The notes beneath the pieces were generated by a model. It was given only the letters and a program-made list of their open reading frames with translations, was not told the origin of the DNA and made no database searches. DNA of 64,000 bases from Metopolophium dirhodum. Lineage: Eukaryota; Arthropoda; Insecta; Hemiptera; Aphididae. The DNA is taken from the NCBI RefSeq assembly GCF_019925205.1, contig NC_083564.1, positions 8,437,491 through 8,501,490 on the forward strand, written 5' to 3'. Below, one piece after another: positions 1-13,899 of this stretch. Position 1 is the stretch's first letter, and every line of letters begins with the position of its first letter. Both the position numbers and the translations under genes were made by a program.

Positions 1-3000
1 TCTGCTCTACGGTTTCTTTTAGTTAGTGAAAAAAGTTGGATTTTTATAAAATGTGTTATATAATTATTGATACATAACTCGATTTGATAATTATTCATTC
101 GAACAATAAAATACATATCTGAATAACCTAACTATTTAAACTAATACTTTTGGGTATTATTTAATGTAGACACGATGAATTGAAATTTAAATAAAAGGAT
201 ATACATTATACTCGTACACTCTATTCTCTAATTTATTGTATTGATCAATATTCTTGCATTCTTGCATTCAACCATTCAACCAATATTCTTTATTCCAAAA
301 CAGTTCAAAATCTAATAAAATATGAATAGTTACTAAAATCAAAATTTAACGATTACATTTTCAATTTAACTGTATTTAGTATTGTACAATTAATATTGAT
401 TATAAACTCGAGGCGTATTTGTAATACCCATCTATCATATATTATAATATTATATATTATGTATTCGATATTTAAAAGGTTAATTAATTTTTTTTTTACT
501 GCAGTTTCAAATATTTTGATCGCCACAATTGTTTTAAAACTCAGTCGTGGGTTTTATATAAGATAGATAAATTATGTGCCGTGGAACTTTAATTCTTCCG
601 TACGACCCACTCATCCGTGAACAAGCGACCCGCCAAGGAGCAGCCTATAACAATAGTACCAGGTGGCTTCTGAAGGGTCCACTTCACCACACAATACAAA
701 AATAATACACGAGCTTTGAGTAATCAATTTTAACGACGGCACCTTCAACGATCAAACTTGACAATAATGTAGGACTTATGAGGGACGCGATGTCTTGTCA
801 GTGGTACGAAAACAAAAACTATCAAATTGTATATCTAACGAAATTTATTTTCAAATCACATCAAAGTTTATATTATTATATATCTAATATGAGTATACCT
901 AAGTGTTAATGTAAAACCGGTGTGACTTGGTAGGTTAATTAAACATTTTAGGACGACGTTAATTGCCAGAAAAAGTTCGAAAATTCGCTGTAATAATATA
1001 TAAGACGTGTACAATTATATAAGTTTACATGCTGCATATTATCCCATGTGATATTTTACAAAAGTCCGGGAACATTTTCAGAGTGAAGTTACGGGAGCGA
1101 CAAGTTTTGCAATTACTCAAAATATATAGTTGGCGCATTTCAGTATTCAGTAACACGTGCGTTTCGATTTTTTTTTTTATTCTAATATGAAACTTTAACT
1201 TTCAGTCAAGTTCAGACTTCACCGACGTGACGAACGTTGAAAATTAAGAATTCTCAAGTCAAAAAAATGTCATTTTTATGTTAAGCATTTTTTCGCAAAA
1301 TACAACGATTTACCTAGTGTTTCTTATAACTGAAAAACCAACTTGGCCGTTTTTGATTTTATAACCGTCAATAGCTCATTAACACTCTATTAGGTTAAAA
1401 AAAATCACGTAGACATTTTATGGGGACGGAAAACTGCGTACCTTTACCAGCTATTCTGTCCTTTAATGTTAAATGTTCATTATCATACTATTTCCCCCCC
1501 TCTTTTTATGAATGTCAGTCGACTGGTATTATTATTTTATTCGTCGATGCTAAATGTTAATTGTACATAGAATAAAAAAAAAGTTTAATGTTAATTGAAA
1601 ATAACTGTTTGAGTTCAATGTTGTAGACGCTTTTTGTTATTATTATTAAAAACGTAAATACGGAATAATTGTATCTTTTTGTTGAAACTTTTCGGCACAC
1701 CGAGATTTCAAATTTCCGTCAGTCCTCAATAAAGAATTGGATAAAATCCTTACACTCGTCATAATACGGGTCATATACAATATACTACATAATACTGTGA
1801 TACCTACACATGCAGATGTACTACATAATATTTTCGTTACTATACTTAACACAGAAACACGAGTAAGTAAGACAGTGGAAGTGGCTGAGAATTTTTAACC
1901 AATTGTATACCTAATAAGATCAACACTCAATCGAATATCATTATATATTCATAAGGCAACAAAATATGATAATATACGACCAAAACATTATTATTATTAT
2001 TATTTTTATTTAGAAAAAAACAAGAATATAATACAAAGATACAATCTGTAATAAAAATGTATTCAACCGGTAATATGGGGGGGGGGGGGGTAAAGTATAC
2101 GGCGCTGGCTGGCTTGATGGAGCGGGCCCAATAACTCTACTTCACAATTATAGGCTGTTTTTATTTATTTAAATAAATAGACTTCACTAATTATTAGGAT
2201 TATGTGTATATGTATGTTTTTATCGGTAGCAAGAGCTTTATAATTTCGTTTTTTGTCTAATCATGCCATTAATTGCATTCCAAAGAAGGGTTGTGGTATA
2301 GGGCGAAGGATAACTATTGAAGACTGTTTAACATTTTCGGAAACTATTTGCTTTTCCGTGTGGTGTATTTCTGTAGGTATGGCACTATGGTATATTATTA
2401 TAATATCTATCTAATAAATTGGAAGATGTAGACACGATTAGACCGACGATGACTGTATAATAATTGACACGTGTCGACTTCTTTTGAATTTTATTCGCGG
2501 AATTGGTGCTAGGCACCTTATACTGAGTAATGACGTGGTTCGTCGAGAGACTGCAGAGAGTGTTATTATTTTTGTAATAATTCGTACCGAAAACTTTTTC
2601 AATATTATGGGTATCGCAGTCATAATGAGATTTGAAAATAATAATAATATCAAAGCGGCATTATTTAAGCTAAAATTAATACCACGGTGTATAGTGTATT
2701 TTGTTTTTGTTCGGGTCGCTTTTCCTTTTACACCGTACATTTTATATTAGTTATTACTTATTATACCTAACTATTAGTAGTTGTTATTACCCATATTATA
2801 TCGTGTACAATTTATATTGGCTGCTACTGCAGCAGAGCGGAAAATTAGTTTTATGTTTCGATCGTATTTACGGTTTTAACTTGGTTATCTGTCTAATTAT
2901 ATTGTAGGTGCAACGTGCCCTTGTATGCGCGATATTTAATTTAATAAATGCGTACAGATATGCAGTGGTTATTTTGAATGGCAACAATGATTCACTTCAT

Positions 3001-3182
3001 GGCATATTAATATCATAATAATGTGTACCTGCACTATAAAATATAATTACACCGTAATATTTAATAAATCGTAATAATAACTATTACGAGGGAACTCGCG
3101 ATGGCGTAGCGTTTTAGCGCCGCTGCGTGATACAATATTTCATATGTTTTTTTTACTTTTATCACCAATTAAGATATACAGC
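1..3182. other. AT-rich DNA without a recognisable gene
   Basis: Only short chance frames. It includes a run of 14 G at 2077-2090 followed by a small GC-rich patch. Confidence 0.6.
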
Positions 3183-3402
3183 TTAGATCAGATACAATGG
3201 ATGGAGCTACTTTAATCATTTGCTGTGTCAAGCTTAACTCCCCCCACTTATTAGTTATTTTATAGTGATTGTTGGCGAAACGCATGCGTAATAGCTCGTT
3301 GTACCTTGAAATCAAATGGGTGGTGGGGGATTTTGTCGGACACAGCTCGGTATACGAGAAAATATTATACACACATAGCTCCATCCATTGTATCTGATCT
3401 AA
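3183..3402. mobile_element. 220-bp element with perfect 27-bp terminal inverted repeats
   Basis: ttagatcagatacaatgg...agcta at 3183-3209 is repeated exactly in inverse orientation at 3376-3402. The 166-bp interior has no recognisable gene, and an open frame through it is fortuitous. No obvious target duplication flanks it. The identical ends suggest a young MITE or a recent rearrangement. Confidence 0.8.
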
Positions 3403-5479
3403 GGAAGTTTCCAAAAAACCAGAATGACTTATAGGCGGAAGACCTCATTGGTGGTAGGTACTTTTTGATAATAGGTATGTATTTTATAATTATTATTAAA
3501 TTTTCTTTTTCATTTAATTTTTATTATGATTCAAATTCATTTTTACCACGCCAATTCCAATTTAGGGTTGTAAATTAAATTTATATACCTAATATTATAG
3601 TAATATATATTGTTATATTATATTTAAATAATTTTTTATACCTTCCAATTAATAATACGTATAATATTGAATATTGATTGCTATTACTTATTGAAACTTA
3701 AGAGTTTCGTAGGTACAACCTGAATAAATTATTTCGCGGATGTTAGCCGTTAGGCACCTATAGTTAATGTGTGAAAATGACATATAATTAATAAAAAAAA
3801 CGTTTTATTTATTCGAGCCCGGGCGATAATGGCTATAATTGGTCACGTGTGTTCTAAAATATATTCGATATATATTATTTTTGTGTGTTATTTTAATTTT
3901 TTGGAAGAATACAAAACTGGAAAATAAATTAATTTAACTTAGATTAAAAACCATAGATATAAAGTTTATTATTAAAAATATAATCTATATTACCTATATA
4001 GTTTTAACTTTTAATAATATTATATTACAATACAATATTATTGTAAAATTTTATAATTTAATTATAAATAAAATTTATAAATTACTAAATCATATTCTTC
4101 TTAAAACAAAATAATTATTGACATAAATGTAAACATAGATTTTAGACGAATTAATAATAATTTTAATAGTTTACAGTACCTACATATTAAGTATTATAAT
4201 TTATAGTGCACAAGTGTATTACAGGAGACAAATCACCTGTATTTAATTTCTGATATAAATTGCACATGAACTATTAGTTAGGACTCTAAGTGTGAAGGTT
4301 TCATTTGATATTTAAAATGATTTATAACGATTGATTTATTGCAATTTCCTATTTTATGTACAAAAAAACTAAAAATGGCTAACGGAGAAACCAGAAATAT
4401 CACGATCGATGTGATCTTATTTTTAAAAACAGTACATTTAAATTTGTAGGTATAATTTAGAACAATAAAAATTGCATGTGAATTACAATATATTATCTAC
4501 AAACGATTATTTTTTATTTAATTACACAATTATGTCGTACAATAATGACGATTTAGATTAAATTTAGATCCGAAATATTTTGGACTTTTGACATGATATA
4601 TATGGTACGTAATGTATTTGTCATACAGGTAATACAGAAAATGCACATACTTCATTTTGTGATATTATGCGAACATGTTAAAACGTTTTATGGTTAAAAT
4701 ATAATATTGCACTATAAATAGCAGTGAATTCGATTGTAATTATGGGTTTACATTGAAACAATTAAAAATATAGTGCTGCTGTAATATTATGATCATTTCT
4801 GTTTACCCATTAAAACATTTTGATAAACATCGAATGGCATTTTACATTTATATTCGAATAGTAGCCTGTAAATAGTGGATATTGTGTAAGGCTTGAGCTT
4901 AAAGATTTTTCCCAACAAATAAACGTTAACGAATTCGTTATTTGTTGTATTCATTTACGTTTGCCCCGATTTCAAGTAAGTAATTTTATAAGCTTTTTTA
5001 TGAAATATATCAAAGTATACACAAACAATTAAAGTGTATAACGAAACACTTAACGGGTGTACAATAACCACGGTGTTGCACTTTAAACGAATCACTCTAT
5101 AAATACATTTAAGAAAACAAAATCCGGAGAAATTTTCATAAAAAAATATTTATTTTTTTTTAAGCACTGAAATAGCAGGAGGGCAAAATAAATTATCGGC
5201 TAAATGATTTCAAGTAATACAAAATAGAAATTATCGTTAACCGATTTGTCAGTGTTTCGTTTGCATTCGCCACCGTTCTCTATCATTATTATTTTATTAT
5301 TATAGGATATATAGGAATCGGAAGCAAGTTTGCTGTAAGAATTCGGTAGATATTTTAGATTCTAAGTTGAGCGATGAATGTATTGATTTTACAGTGATGT
5401 GTTTTTTTTAAAAAAAATTTTGTTGTGTCTGTCATAACCTTTTAGGACAGTAAAAGTGCTTAGATTTTCCTCAACTATA
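3403..5479. other. AT-rich DNA, nothing recognised
   Basis: No coding-like composition, RNA gene or repeat structure was noticed. Confidence 0.55.
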
Positions 5480-6545
5480 TCTTTTCTAATAGAAAAGTGA
5501 ATATGATTGGTACTTTGAGGGGGTCAAAAGTAAAAATTGTCCAGTAGTTTTCAAAAGTGCCGTGGAAAACAAAAGCTTGGCAATTTAATACAAGGCTCCT
5601 AATATATTGTTTCAAAGACTGATAAAAAATATTAAAAATCCAGTCACAATTTTTTTTTATACGCACCTAAAGCTCAAATCTTGACAAATACGTAAAATTT
5701 ACGAAAATGTGCAAATTATTTTGAGTTAGAAATTCATAAAAATTTTTCTTTTTAAATCAAAATTTGAAAAAGTAATACAAGATTTCTCATAAGTTTATCT
5801 ACCTTTATCAAAAAAACAATGTCTACAAGCATGTCAAATTAAATTTTTATGAGCGTTTGAAATTCATATTTTTACAACATTTGATATTCACTCGATTTCT
5901 TGTGTAACGATTTTCTTATTTTGTTGTATTTAAAAAACAAATGACTGTAGATACTTGAAAATTTCACTGAATGTTTATATTTTCATTTTCTATATACACC
6001 ATACAATTTTGAAAATATTTTTACTCTTTTTGAGCAGTTTACGGACATTGTCAGTTTTCAATTGTATTAGTTTTTTTTTCTATAATTGTCCATACAATTT
6101 TATTTGTTGGGTAAAATACGTCAAAATTTAATACAAGGTTCCTAATATATTACTACAATAGCAGTTCAAAAATATTAAAAATACATGAGCACAATTTTTT
6201 TTATAAGCATTGAAAGTTCGAATTTCGACAAAATATTGTATCAAATTTATAATTCAATAATTTTATTGTAGTTAAAAATGTATAAAATGTTCTACTACTG
6301 TATAAAATGTTCTACCTAAGGATTGAAAATTTAAAACAAGATTTTATAGTTTTAATAGTTCCACGGTAAGTAGCTTGTTATATATTGTAAATTACTTTAT
6401 TCACAATAATATCATCAAATATACTTAGTAATATCATAGGCTGACAGACCGTTTTCGCTCAGAATCGTTTTTCTTATACAATGATATTATATCATTGAAT
6501 TCAAATTTAACACCATCCATTACAGTGACCCACTTGTAACTTATT
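5480..6545 (+). repeat. dispersed repeat with an internal diverged duplication
   Basis: Two diverged copies of a block containing aatttaatacaagg(c/t)tcc and taatatatt...aaaaatattaaaaat lie about 545 bp apart (near 5582 and 6126). The element ends in gctcagaatcgtttttctta and attcaaatttaacaccatcc. Sections recur inverted near 16.2 kb and 32.6 kb. No protein is recognisable. It is probably a degenerate non-autonomous transposon. Confidence 0.6.
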
Positions 6546-8017
6546 GTACAGCAGAACGACAACCACCTTTTTTATTTATGTTTCCATGTTATGTTTATAG
6601 AATTTAGGAATCGGATGCTGCGCAGCTCGTTAAAAAAATGCAATCTTAACAAATAAATATAGGTAGTAAGTCTAATATAGCATTATAATCAAATTTATTA
6701 TAGTGTTCATAGTTTCGGATTGTTTAAAACTAAAAAAAATTTTAGAATTGTACTTTTTCATGGATTCACTATTAATTAACTATCGGGTGAAATAAACTTT
6801 AACGTATACAAAAGGTTCACGGTATGTATAGACTCGAGCTATAAGTGCCATAACTTATAGTGCAAAGTTTTGGTATTGTTATAACTATACTTAGAATAAG
6901 TTTATACTATTATCACAGCACAAAATAGGTTTTTCAACAATTTATTTTTGAGCTTACGACGTGCGACGTGTGTCTAACCTGATTTCTTCGGACGATTTCT
7001 CTTTGATCGTATATACGAACAAAAGACTCTCTTTACAGGTTTACTATCTGACATGCATCCGACACCTCAACGAGTCAACACTTCATAATATTGTAATACG
7101 AATACAGTTCGTTCGGTGACATCAACGTCCGACCGAAACGCATAATACTATTGTACTATTTCAGCGCTCACACATGGATGTGTTTAAACAATATACATAA
7201 TATAATATTATGTACATATCTAAATACGCGATAAATGTCTACTTATACGTACCGAACACCTATTATGTGTCATAACCATCGTGCAGCTCGTTCAAAATAC
7301 TAAATTGCCGTATATTATTTAGTATTTTTATTCACCTATTCAAATACAGGTTGTTTGAGGTTTACGCTGTACATAGTAGCGCGTTTTGTTTTTTGTTTTA
7401 AATATAATATATATATTTAAAAATCAATAACCGTTTTGGCATAATTATATAGGTAGTGGTTTGTATTCTGTGAATTCACGAGTAAATGGTTTTATTTTTT
7501 TCACACTCAATCAAATCAAAAACGATAACCATTATATGTATATGAGTATATTATAGTATAATATGTATTGATTTGTATTTATACGCATAGTATAACAGGA
7601 AGACCTGACAAATTTAATAACTTTTGTTCTAATCAATATTTTTTTAACCTTGCGCTTGAGCTACACGTATAGCATAACATTTTTTATTTTACTTCTTAAT
7701 ACTGAAAAATAAAAAGATAAATCTAATATAATGTTTTTTTAGAAAATTTCAAAATAGTTGATTTGTAAATCTGGTGATTAGAAAAGTGTTGGTTGTAAAA
7801 AAATGTATTTAACTCATGTAATACTGCCAGTTGGTACTGTCACGAGGAGGGGGAGGGGGAGCTGTTTGACACGGAGTTCAAAGGCCCGACTATTCTATGG
7901 GCCCGTTGAAACGAATTTGTATTTTTCGTAAATTTTAAAACGTTGATAGAAATACTTATTTTATAATAAATAATATTTTATAGGGCCCACAAAAACATTT
8001 AGTACAGGGACCTGCAT
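6546..8017. other. AT-rich DNA, nothing firm
   Basis: A small GC-rich patch at 7840-7915 (gaggaggggga...gggcccg) precedes the coding-like island and may belong to the same inserted sequence. Confidence 0.45.
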
Positions 8018-8350
8018 GTGATAGTGGTGGAGATGGTGTCCAGCGAGCTCGCCGAGCATCTGCAAGCGCAAGTCCATGACGCCCAAATAATGATATACGA
8101 TCTCGCCGCACTGTTTGCCCAGGCCAAGGCATCAATGACGGCCTTCGGTCGACTTAGTCAGGACTACAATTATAGTATAGATCATAGACCGACTTCACCG
8201 TCATGAAGTCAGACAAAATAACATTGAGCACCGGCCCGCCGACAGTACCGGAAGCGGTGGCACCGCGCGGTGACGACAGCATCAACGCCGTAATGAAAGA
8301 CGCGCATGTTCAACTTATTATAAGTTTTTCTTTCTACAAATGTTTGTAGA
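8018..8350 (+). pseudogene. frameshifted coding-like island, unknown family
   Basis: A GC-rich island in AT-rich DNA. The frame from 8018 (MVSSELAEHLQAQVHDAQ, then DLAALFAQAKASMTAFGRLS) has strongly G/C-ending codons and stops at TGA 8206. A second frame, starting at the overlapping ATG at 8203, continues with equally biased codons (MKSDKITLSTGPPTVPEA, then DDSINAVMKDAHVQL) and stops near 8350. This fits one former reading frame broken by a frameshift, or two small overlapping frames. An AG acceptor-like site precedes it near 8009. I recognise no family. It could be a retrocopy, a transposon fragment or an exon of an unseen gene. Confidence 0.4.
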
Positions 8351-8859
8351 CATACTATATAAATTCACTCAGCCAAAGAGTGTGACACAAGTTTCTCCGT
8401 AAGTTTTCTAACTGGAATTAAAAAATTATAACACATTTTGTAAAATTACGATTCGGCAAAAACATCATATTTCCGTCGAATAACGACGGAGAAATCAATA
8501 CATTATTCACAAAAAATGCATACGTTTCGAATGTATTATCATGTTCCACGTGTTACACTTCATGATACTCATTATAATATTCGATACACTGTACGAAATA
8601 ATAATTATATTTCGCACGTCCCTGCAATTGCATGAACATAATAAATATTACTGCGAAGGTACGGTAATAATGACTTTGCAAATAAAATATGTGACTTTAA
8701 ATATAATATTATCATGTGAACAAACGTGTAACTACTTTAGTATAAATCCCTAAATCCAAACAGAATTAAATAAGGATACTTATGAGAATCGAAAAGTCAA
8801 TGGACATGATAATAAAAGCTTATAAGTCACAATAATCTAGAGTTATAACATTTTATTAT

Positions 8860-11250
8860 TTGGATTTATTTTTTTCAATAGAATCACTGTAATATTGATA
8901 ATTAAATCCTACAACTCACAACATATTTAAACTCTACTCCAAATGTTTGAATTTTGAATGGGTGTTGTACGCCTGACTATCCTACATCGTCAATTATATC
9001 GTTAATAAGACTTAAAATTTATAAAATATATATAAAAAACTTTCAGAAAGTCAGTTCTTGTATTGTTGGTAATGCATTGAAATGTGAAATTGTTAAATTC
9101 CAAATAAGTAGGTATTTCAAAAACTTGTGCAAGTTTAAATTTTAATTGGAACCAACAGCGGTTCATCCAGTTAAAACTCTAACGCAGTTTCTAACAATGT
9201 AACAATCTTCAAATCCAATCATTAAAATTATTTTCCTATATCCTAATTATTGATATATGTAAAAATATCTATAAAACAATTTTAAATATAAAAAAAATGA
9301 ACATTAAAAATGAATTTTTAATTCTTCAGTTATCAGGTACAAGAAAATACTTTACAGTAGTAAACAGTACTTTACAATATTACAAAAAAAAAACAAAACA
9401 AAAATACGAGATAGGTTTAAAATTATCCAAATTTCTAATAAATAATAATAAATGTTAATATAAGTACATAGGAATCCAGTGTTAATTTATGGTATATTAA
9501 ATTAAATATTGACCAATTTATTATTAAATATAAACAAATAAGATACCTACTCACACATAGATTCCTCAACTGTCAAACACCAAAATGCTTTTAAAAGTTT
9601 TATGATTAATTATCTATACTACTCGTTCTAAACTTGGCTGTATATAATATGCAGGATGTCCCACGAGGATTTGCTGATTTGAAGTGACAGGGTAATGCGG
9701 ATTTTAAATAAGTAAACCCTTAAGAGACTCTGCAATTTATAAACTACAATAGTTATTCTAGAATATTATAACTTATTGTTTTCAATCATTAATCATCACA
9801 ATTACCTAGCATGTAAAATCTATATTATAATATATGATACAATATAATTGGTAATACTTATAATAATAATATGATATGTAAAAAGTTGTCGGTGTATATT
9901 ATATTAAATGCCAAAACACTTGTGGTTTGGTATACAACTATTGTTCGTACGTCTAAAATAAGTATAAAATATGCTGGTTAATAGAAGTGCAGTCACACCT
10001 CCGTATAACGGACCCCACTTTGCAACGGAAAATAACAATAACAGTCTCGTAAAATACAGAATATTTTAGTCTCCTTACAACGGAAGCTTCTTTATAACCG
10101 AAATATCATTTGGTACCTAGTGGTTACGTTAAGGAGGTTTTACTCTAATTATCGTTTTTATATTGTATATGTAGTAGTTATACTTGATACACAAATAATA
10201 TCTCCATTCGATTGAGAAGTTTAAGATGGTGAGAAATTTAAAAATAATAATGGCTGCTTTAACTGTTAGTACGTATATCTATATTTCTTAGGTAATCCTT
10301 TTACAAAATAATAAAAATCCTTTGATGCTAATCACCGATAGCCATTACGTGGCTTAACCCACACAAATAATTCCTAAGTCCCCGAAAACATGTCCGTCAC
10401 TTTCGCCGCAAGTTCTACGAGTATAATAATAATTATTGTTTAATAGGTTGTTAATATCTTATCGATTTGTAAATATATTTTATAAATTGGATTCCAAACT
10501 AGTAAATTGTTTGAGACAATAGTTTTTATAATATTTAACCCGACTGACTAGATCGACCAAACTGAGATTAGACTCATCCCTTGAAAAGATCATCTTACAT
10601 TTAAAGGTAGGTACATGCTATAAATAGGAAAACACATTTATGACTATTTTCCTTTAAGAAATGTGTCTAAATAAGATTTTTTTTGTCAAAGGAAGACATT
10701 TCAGGTATGTCAGGATCCAAGAACCCTACCTCTGTATACGCCACTGCAAAGGAGTATAGATATACGTACTGGTTAAAGGAGGCATTATTATTTTTTAAGA
10801 TGCCACTATCATAACCTTCTCCATTGTGGAGATATTATTTGTATAATATGTACAATAAACAGAAACTTTACAAAAACTCTGAATGAGGAATACGGATAGA
10901 ACAAAAACATATTTGTTTATTCACAAAATAACGACTACAGTAAACATATTGTATCTATATGGGTGTTATGTTTACCAAAATATTATAATAATAATTAATA
11001 CTAAGTGATAAGTATGTTAAGTAGCTAGCGATTCAAATTTTTATATATTTTTCAAGAAGTATAATATTATTTAATATTTATATTATCTGAATGTCACATA
11101 TATTTTTATAAATTTTAAGTCTTATTAACGATATAGTCAAGCGAATAACACCTATTCAAAATTCAAACGTTTGGAGTAGAGTTTAAATATCTTGTAAGCC
11201 GTACGATTTAATTATAAACATTATAATGATACATTTTTTATTGAAAAAAT
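8860..11250. repeat. long imperfect inverted repeat, arms about 170-190 bp, 2 kb apart
   Basis: 8924-8967 and 11146-11188 match in inverse orientation over about 45 bp with only a few differences (aaactctactccaaa and its inverse). Similarity continues on both sides: inward through atcgttaataagacttaaaa (with a 17-bp indel) and outward through ataattaaatc and tttttcaata. This could be the ends of a decayed DNA transposon or an inverted segmental duplication. No transposase frame is seen between them. Confidence 0.65.
9990..10144. mobile_element. short pogo/Tigger-like MITE
   Basis: The left end reads cagtcacacctccgtataacg and the inverse of the right end reads AGTAAAACCTCCTTAACG. Ends of the type CAGTAAAACCTC are typical of pogo-like Tc1/mariner elements. 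The body is about 155 bp without coding capacity. The target TA is not clear, so this is a degraded copy. Confidence 0.5.
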
Positions 11251-12878
11251 ATCGTTCGTCTACACTGTTATTATAAGTATCATGCTACTATAGATAATTT
11301 TCCTCTGTAAGGAACATTGAGAAATCATAGATATATTTTTGGTTATAGTGTAGTGGAAAAATGGCTAGTATGGTATGGTAAATTTTGTTAGGAATTCAAT
11401 TAAATTAAATCAAATTTTTTTCAACACAAATATGTTTTTAGACTGAGGACAGATATTTTATTTTTTGTTATTTTAATCACCATAGAAACGAATGAAATGA
11501 AAAAATTCCCAAATTCCCACTAGGTATATCGTTTGTATACAATTAATGGTTACTTGTTAATACATATTTATGATTCGTAAACATAGCCAGAAACGATTCT
11601 TGAAGTTATCGATCGACGTGTTCTAACTTTTATAAAAAGCGCACAAGAGACACAACAATAGAACAAAGCATATTATAGGTATACGTATACGTCGTTGTAA
11701 GACTTGCAATATATTATAATATATTATGTATATTCATCGCTGATCGCTCGACTCGGAATCTAAAACGAATTGAATGGAATATTTTTTCAATAACATGATA
11801 ATATTGAATTGCGGATAAAAAAAAAATGACGAGATATATAAACTGTATAATACGCGGTGGAAATAGTGGAATAATATTATAAAGTTATTAAAGTGAAATA
11901 ATATAATATGTTGCTGCAATACAGTTTATGTTGTACAACTACTGTAGGCACACTGTCAATGTACGAGTGATTCGGTTTTTCCCTTCAATGCCGGAATAAT
12001 ATTATTATTTCGGTGTCGTTCGATGTACGTGTATCTGATATTATTATTATTTACGTATTGATGGTAAGCAAAGGTGGAAATCTGTGGGGGGAGGGCGTGC
12101 TTTAGGGTCTAATGCCCCCCGCAGACGTTCAAAGTACAGGTCTTAGCCCCCCCCCTGGCCCTCAAAATTATTAAGTCCCTAAAAATACAATAACTGTTAA
12201 AATTCTAGTAAAATGCATTACAAAAAAATATTTTGTGCTAAAAATTAAATTAAATTCGTACGATTTTACAAACTTATCACCATAACTTGGAACGATCATA
12301 ATTAATCTATCCAACATTAATGATAATGGGCATTGGTTGTTTCAGCAGTCGTCTGCGTTGTCTCAGTTTCTATGAAATTACGTTATAATATGGTATTTTT
12401 TTAAACTAATAATGATTTATGCAGGTTTTTACTGTCAATATTATCTTCAAAATCGGTAAGTGGTCACCATGATCGACGAATTTTAAGTATTTTACAGTGC
12501 TAAAAGATAATAGCTATAGGTACGCATTTTTTAATTACGTCTAAGAAATTAACAATATTACGAGCTGTTCTATAGTACAGCGTAGTACCTATAGATGTAG
12601 GCAATGAGCAATATTATGCTCACCTCCCACCCCTCCCACTGTAATTTCATCAACTTTGCGCTTATGCTGGTAAGGGAAAAAGTAACACGCGACGGGCCAC
12701 GACTGACATGGACGAAATTATTGCGTTAATTTAAGGACGGGTATTATTATCGTTAAGAGGACGCCACACCCGCATGTGTTGTCTCCGTCTTACAAACGCG
12801 AAACATACCAAATTTACGCTAAGAAATTCAAGTTTTATGCCGTTAGCTTAAACATTAGAGTGAATCGACCCATTATAA
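11251..12878. other. AT-rich DNA with a G/C-run remnant
   Basis: 12070-12175 contains alternating runs of G and C (tgtggggggaggg and agccccccccctgg), typical of decayed transposon ends. Otherwise nothing is recognised. Confidence 0.4.
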
Positions 12879-13061
12879 AACTTGATGGTAAGAACATGAT
12901 CTGTGTTTTGTTGGAAGTTTTTTTACGATAGTTCAGTTTTTAAGTGAGTTATGAGCATTTTTAATTTACATTTATTATACACGCTATAACTTACTTATAT
13001 AAACTGAATTATCGTAAAAAAACTTCCGACAAAACCCAGATAATATTCTTACCATTAAGTT
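12879..13061. mobile_element. fold-back element, arms about 85 bp
   Basis: aacttgatggtaagaacatg at the left pairs with the inverse of the right arm (AACTTAATGGTAAGAATATT). It continues through tttttacgata(g/a)ttcagttt almost to the centre. The whole 183 bp can form a long imperfect hairpin. It has no coding potential and is probably a MITE. Confidence 0.75.
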
Positions 13062-13428
13062 GCATAAATGATTATATTTCGGATATTGAATTAAGCACTA
13101 TTTGCAGCGTTCGGTGAACACATATTATTATAACCGAAGGACATTAAGCGCAGAATTAGGGGAAAAAGAAAACCACGAAATAGCTGGGTTCAAACGTTTT
13201 GGAGGGCTCGGCGGTAAGGTATCCGGCTTTGTCATCACCTCCACCCCCACCCACTGTTGTGACATTATAGTGCCTATATGAACATACATACATATCTATA
13301 TTTATATAATTATATATATTATATGGACGTAGATTAATGAGACTTTAAGTATAATCTGTGAGTCTCGGAATACGCGAGTGTGTATTAATGTATATTATAT
13401 TGCCGTTAGCCTCGTACAAGCTCATAAA

Positions 13429-13836
13429 CAGGGTGTAACAGGAGGAACCGACTAATGCGATACATTTATTTTAAAATCATTAAATCTTTTTCTTTTATAT
13501 GATATTTTATAAACACTATTGCGCCACATATTTTATAGTATGATTTCGTTTCATTTTTATTTCTTGAAACAGAAAATAAAATTTAAAAATTTAATTCAAT
13601 TTTTTTTGGAAATTTTCAAAACAGCCATTCTGTAAATCTGATCATAGGAACGATTTTCATGGTAAAAACATTTATCTAAGTCAATATAGTAGTTTATTTT
13701 TTTTCAAAAATTTGAAAACTATAATTTAAAACGTAATAACTTTTTAAAAAATATTATTTTTGTACGCGAGTATATTAATTTTTAAATTATTCATATAACG
13801 TTCCCAATTTTTGTCGGATCTTTCTCTTACACCCTG
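13429..13836. mobile_element. MITE-like element with CAGGGTGTAA ends
   Basis: acagggtgtaacaggaggaa...ccgac at the left and the inverse of the right end (ACAGGGTGTAAGAGAAAGAT...CCGAC) form imperfect terminal repeats of about 25-30 bp. The body is about 400 bp, AT-rich and non-coding. A related end (gcaggatgtcccacgaggat) occurs alone near 9651. Confidence 0.6.
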
Positions 13837-13899
13837 TATACATACATATACCTACTCTCTATGACGTGTACAATAATATGCATGTTACGTCCGTTTCTC

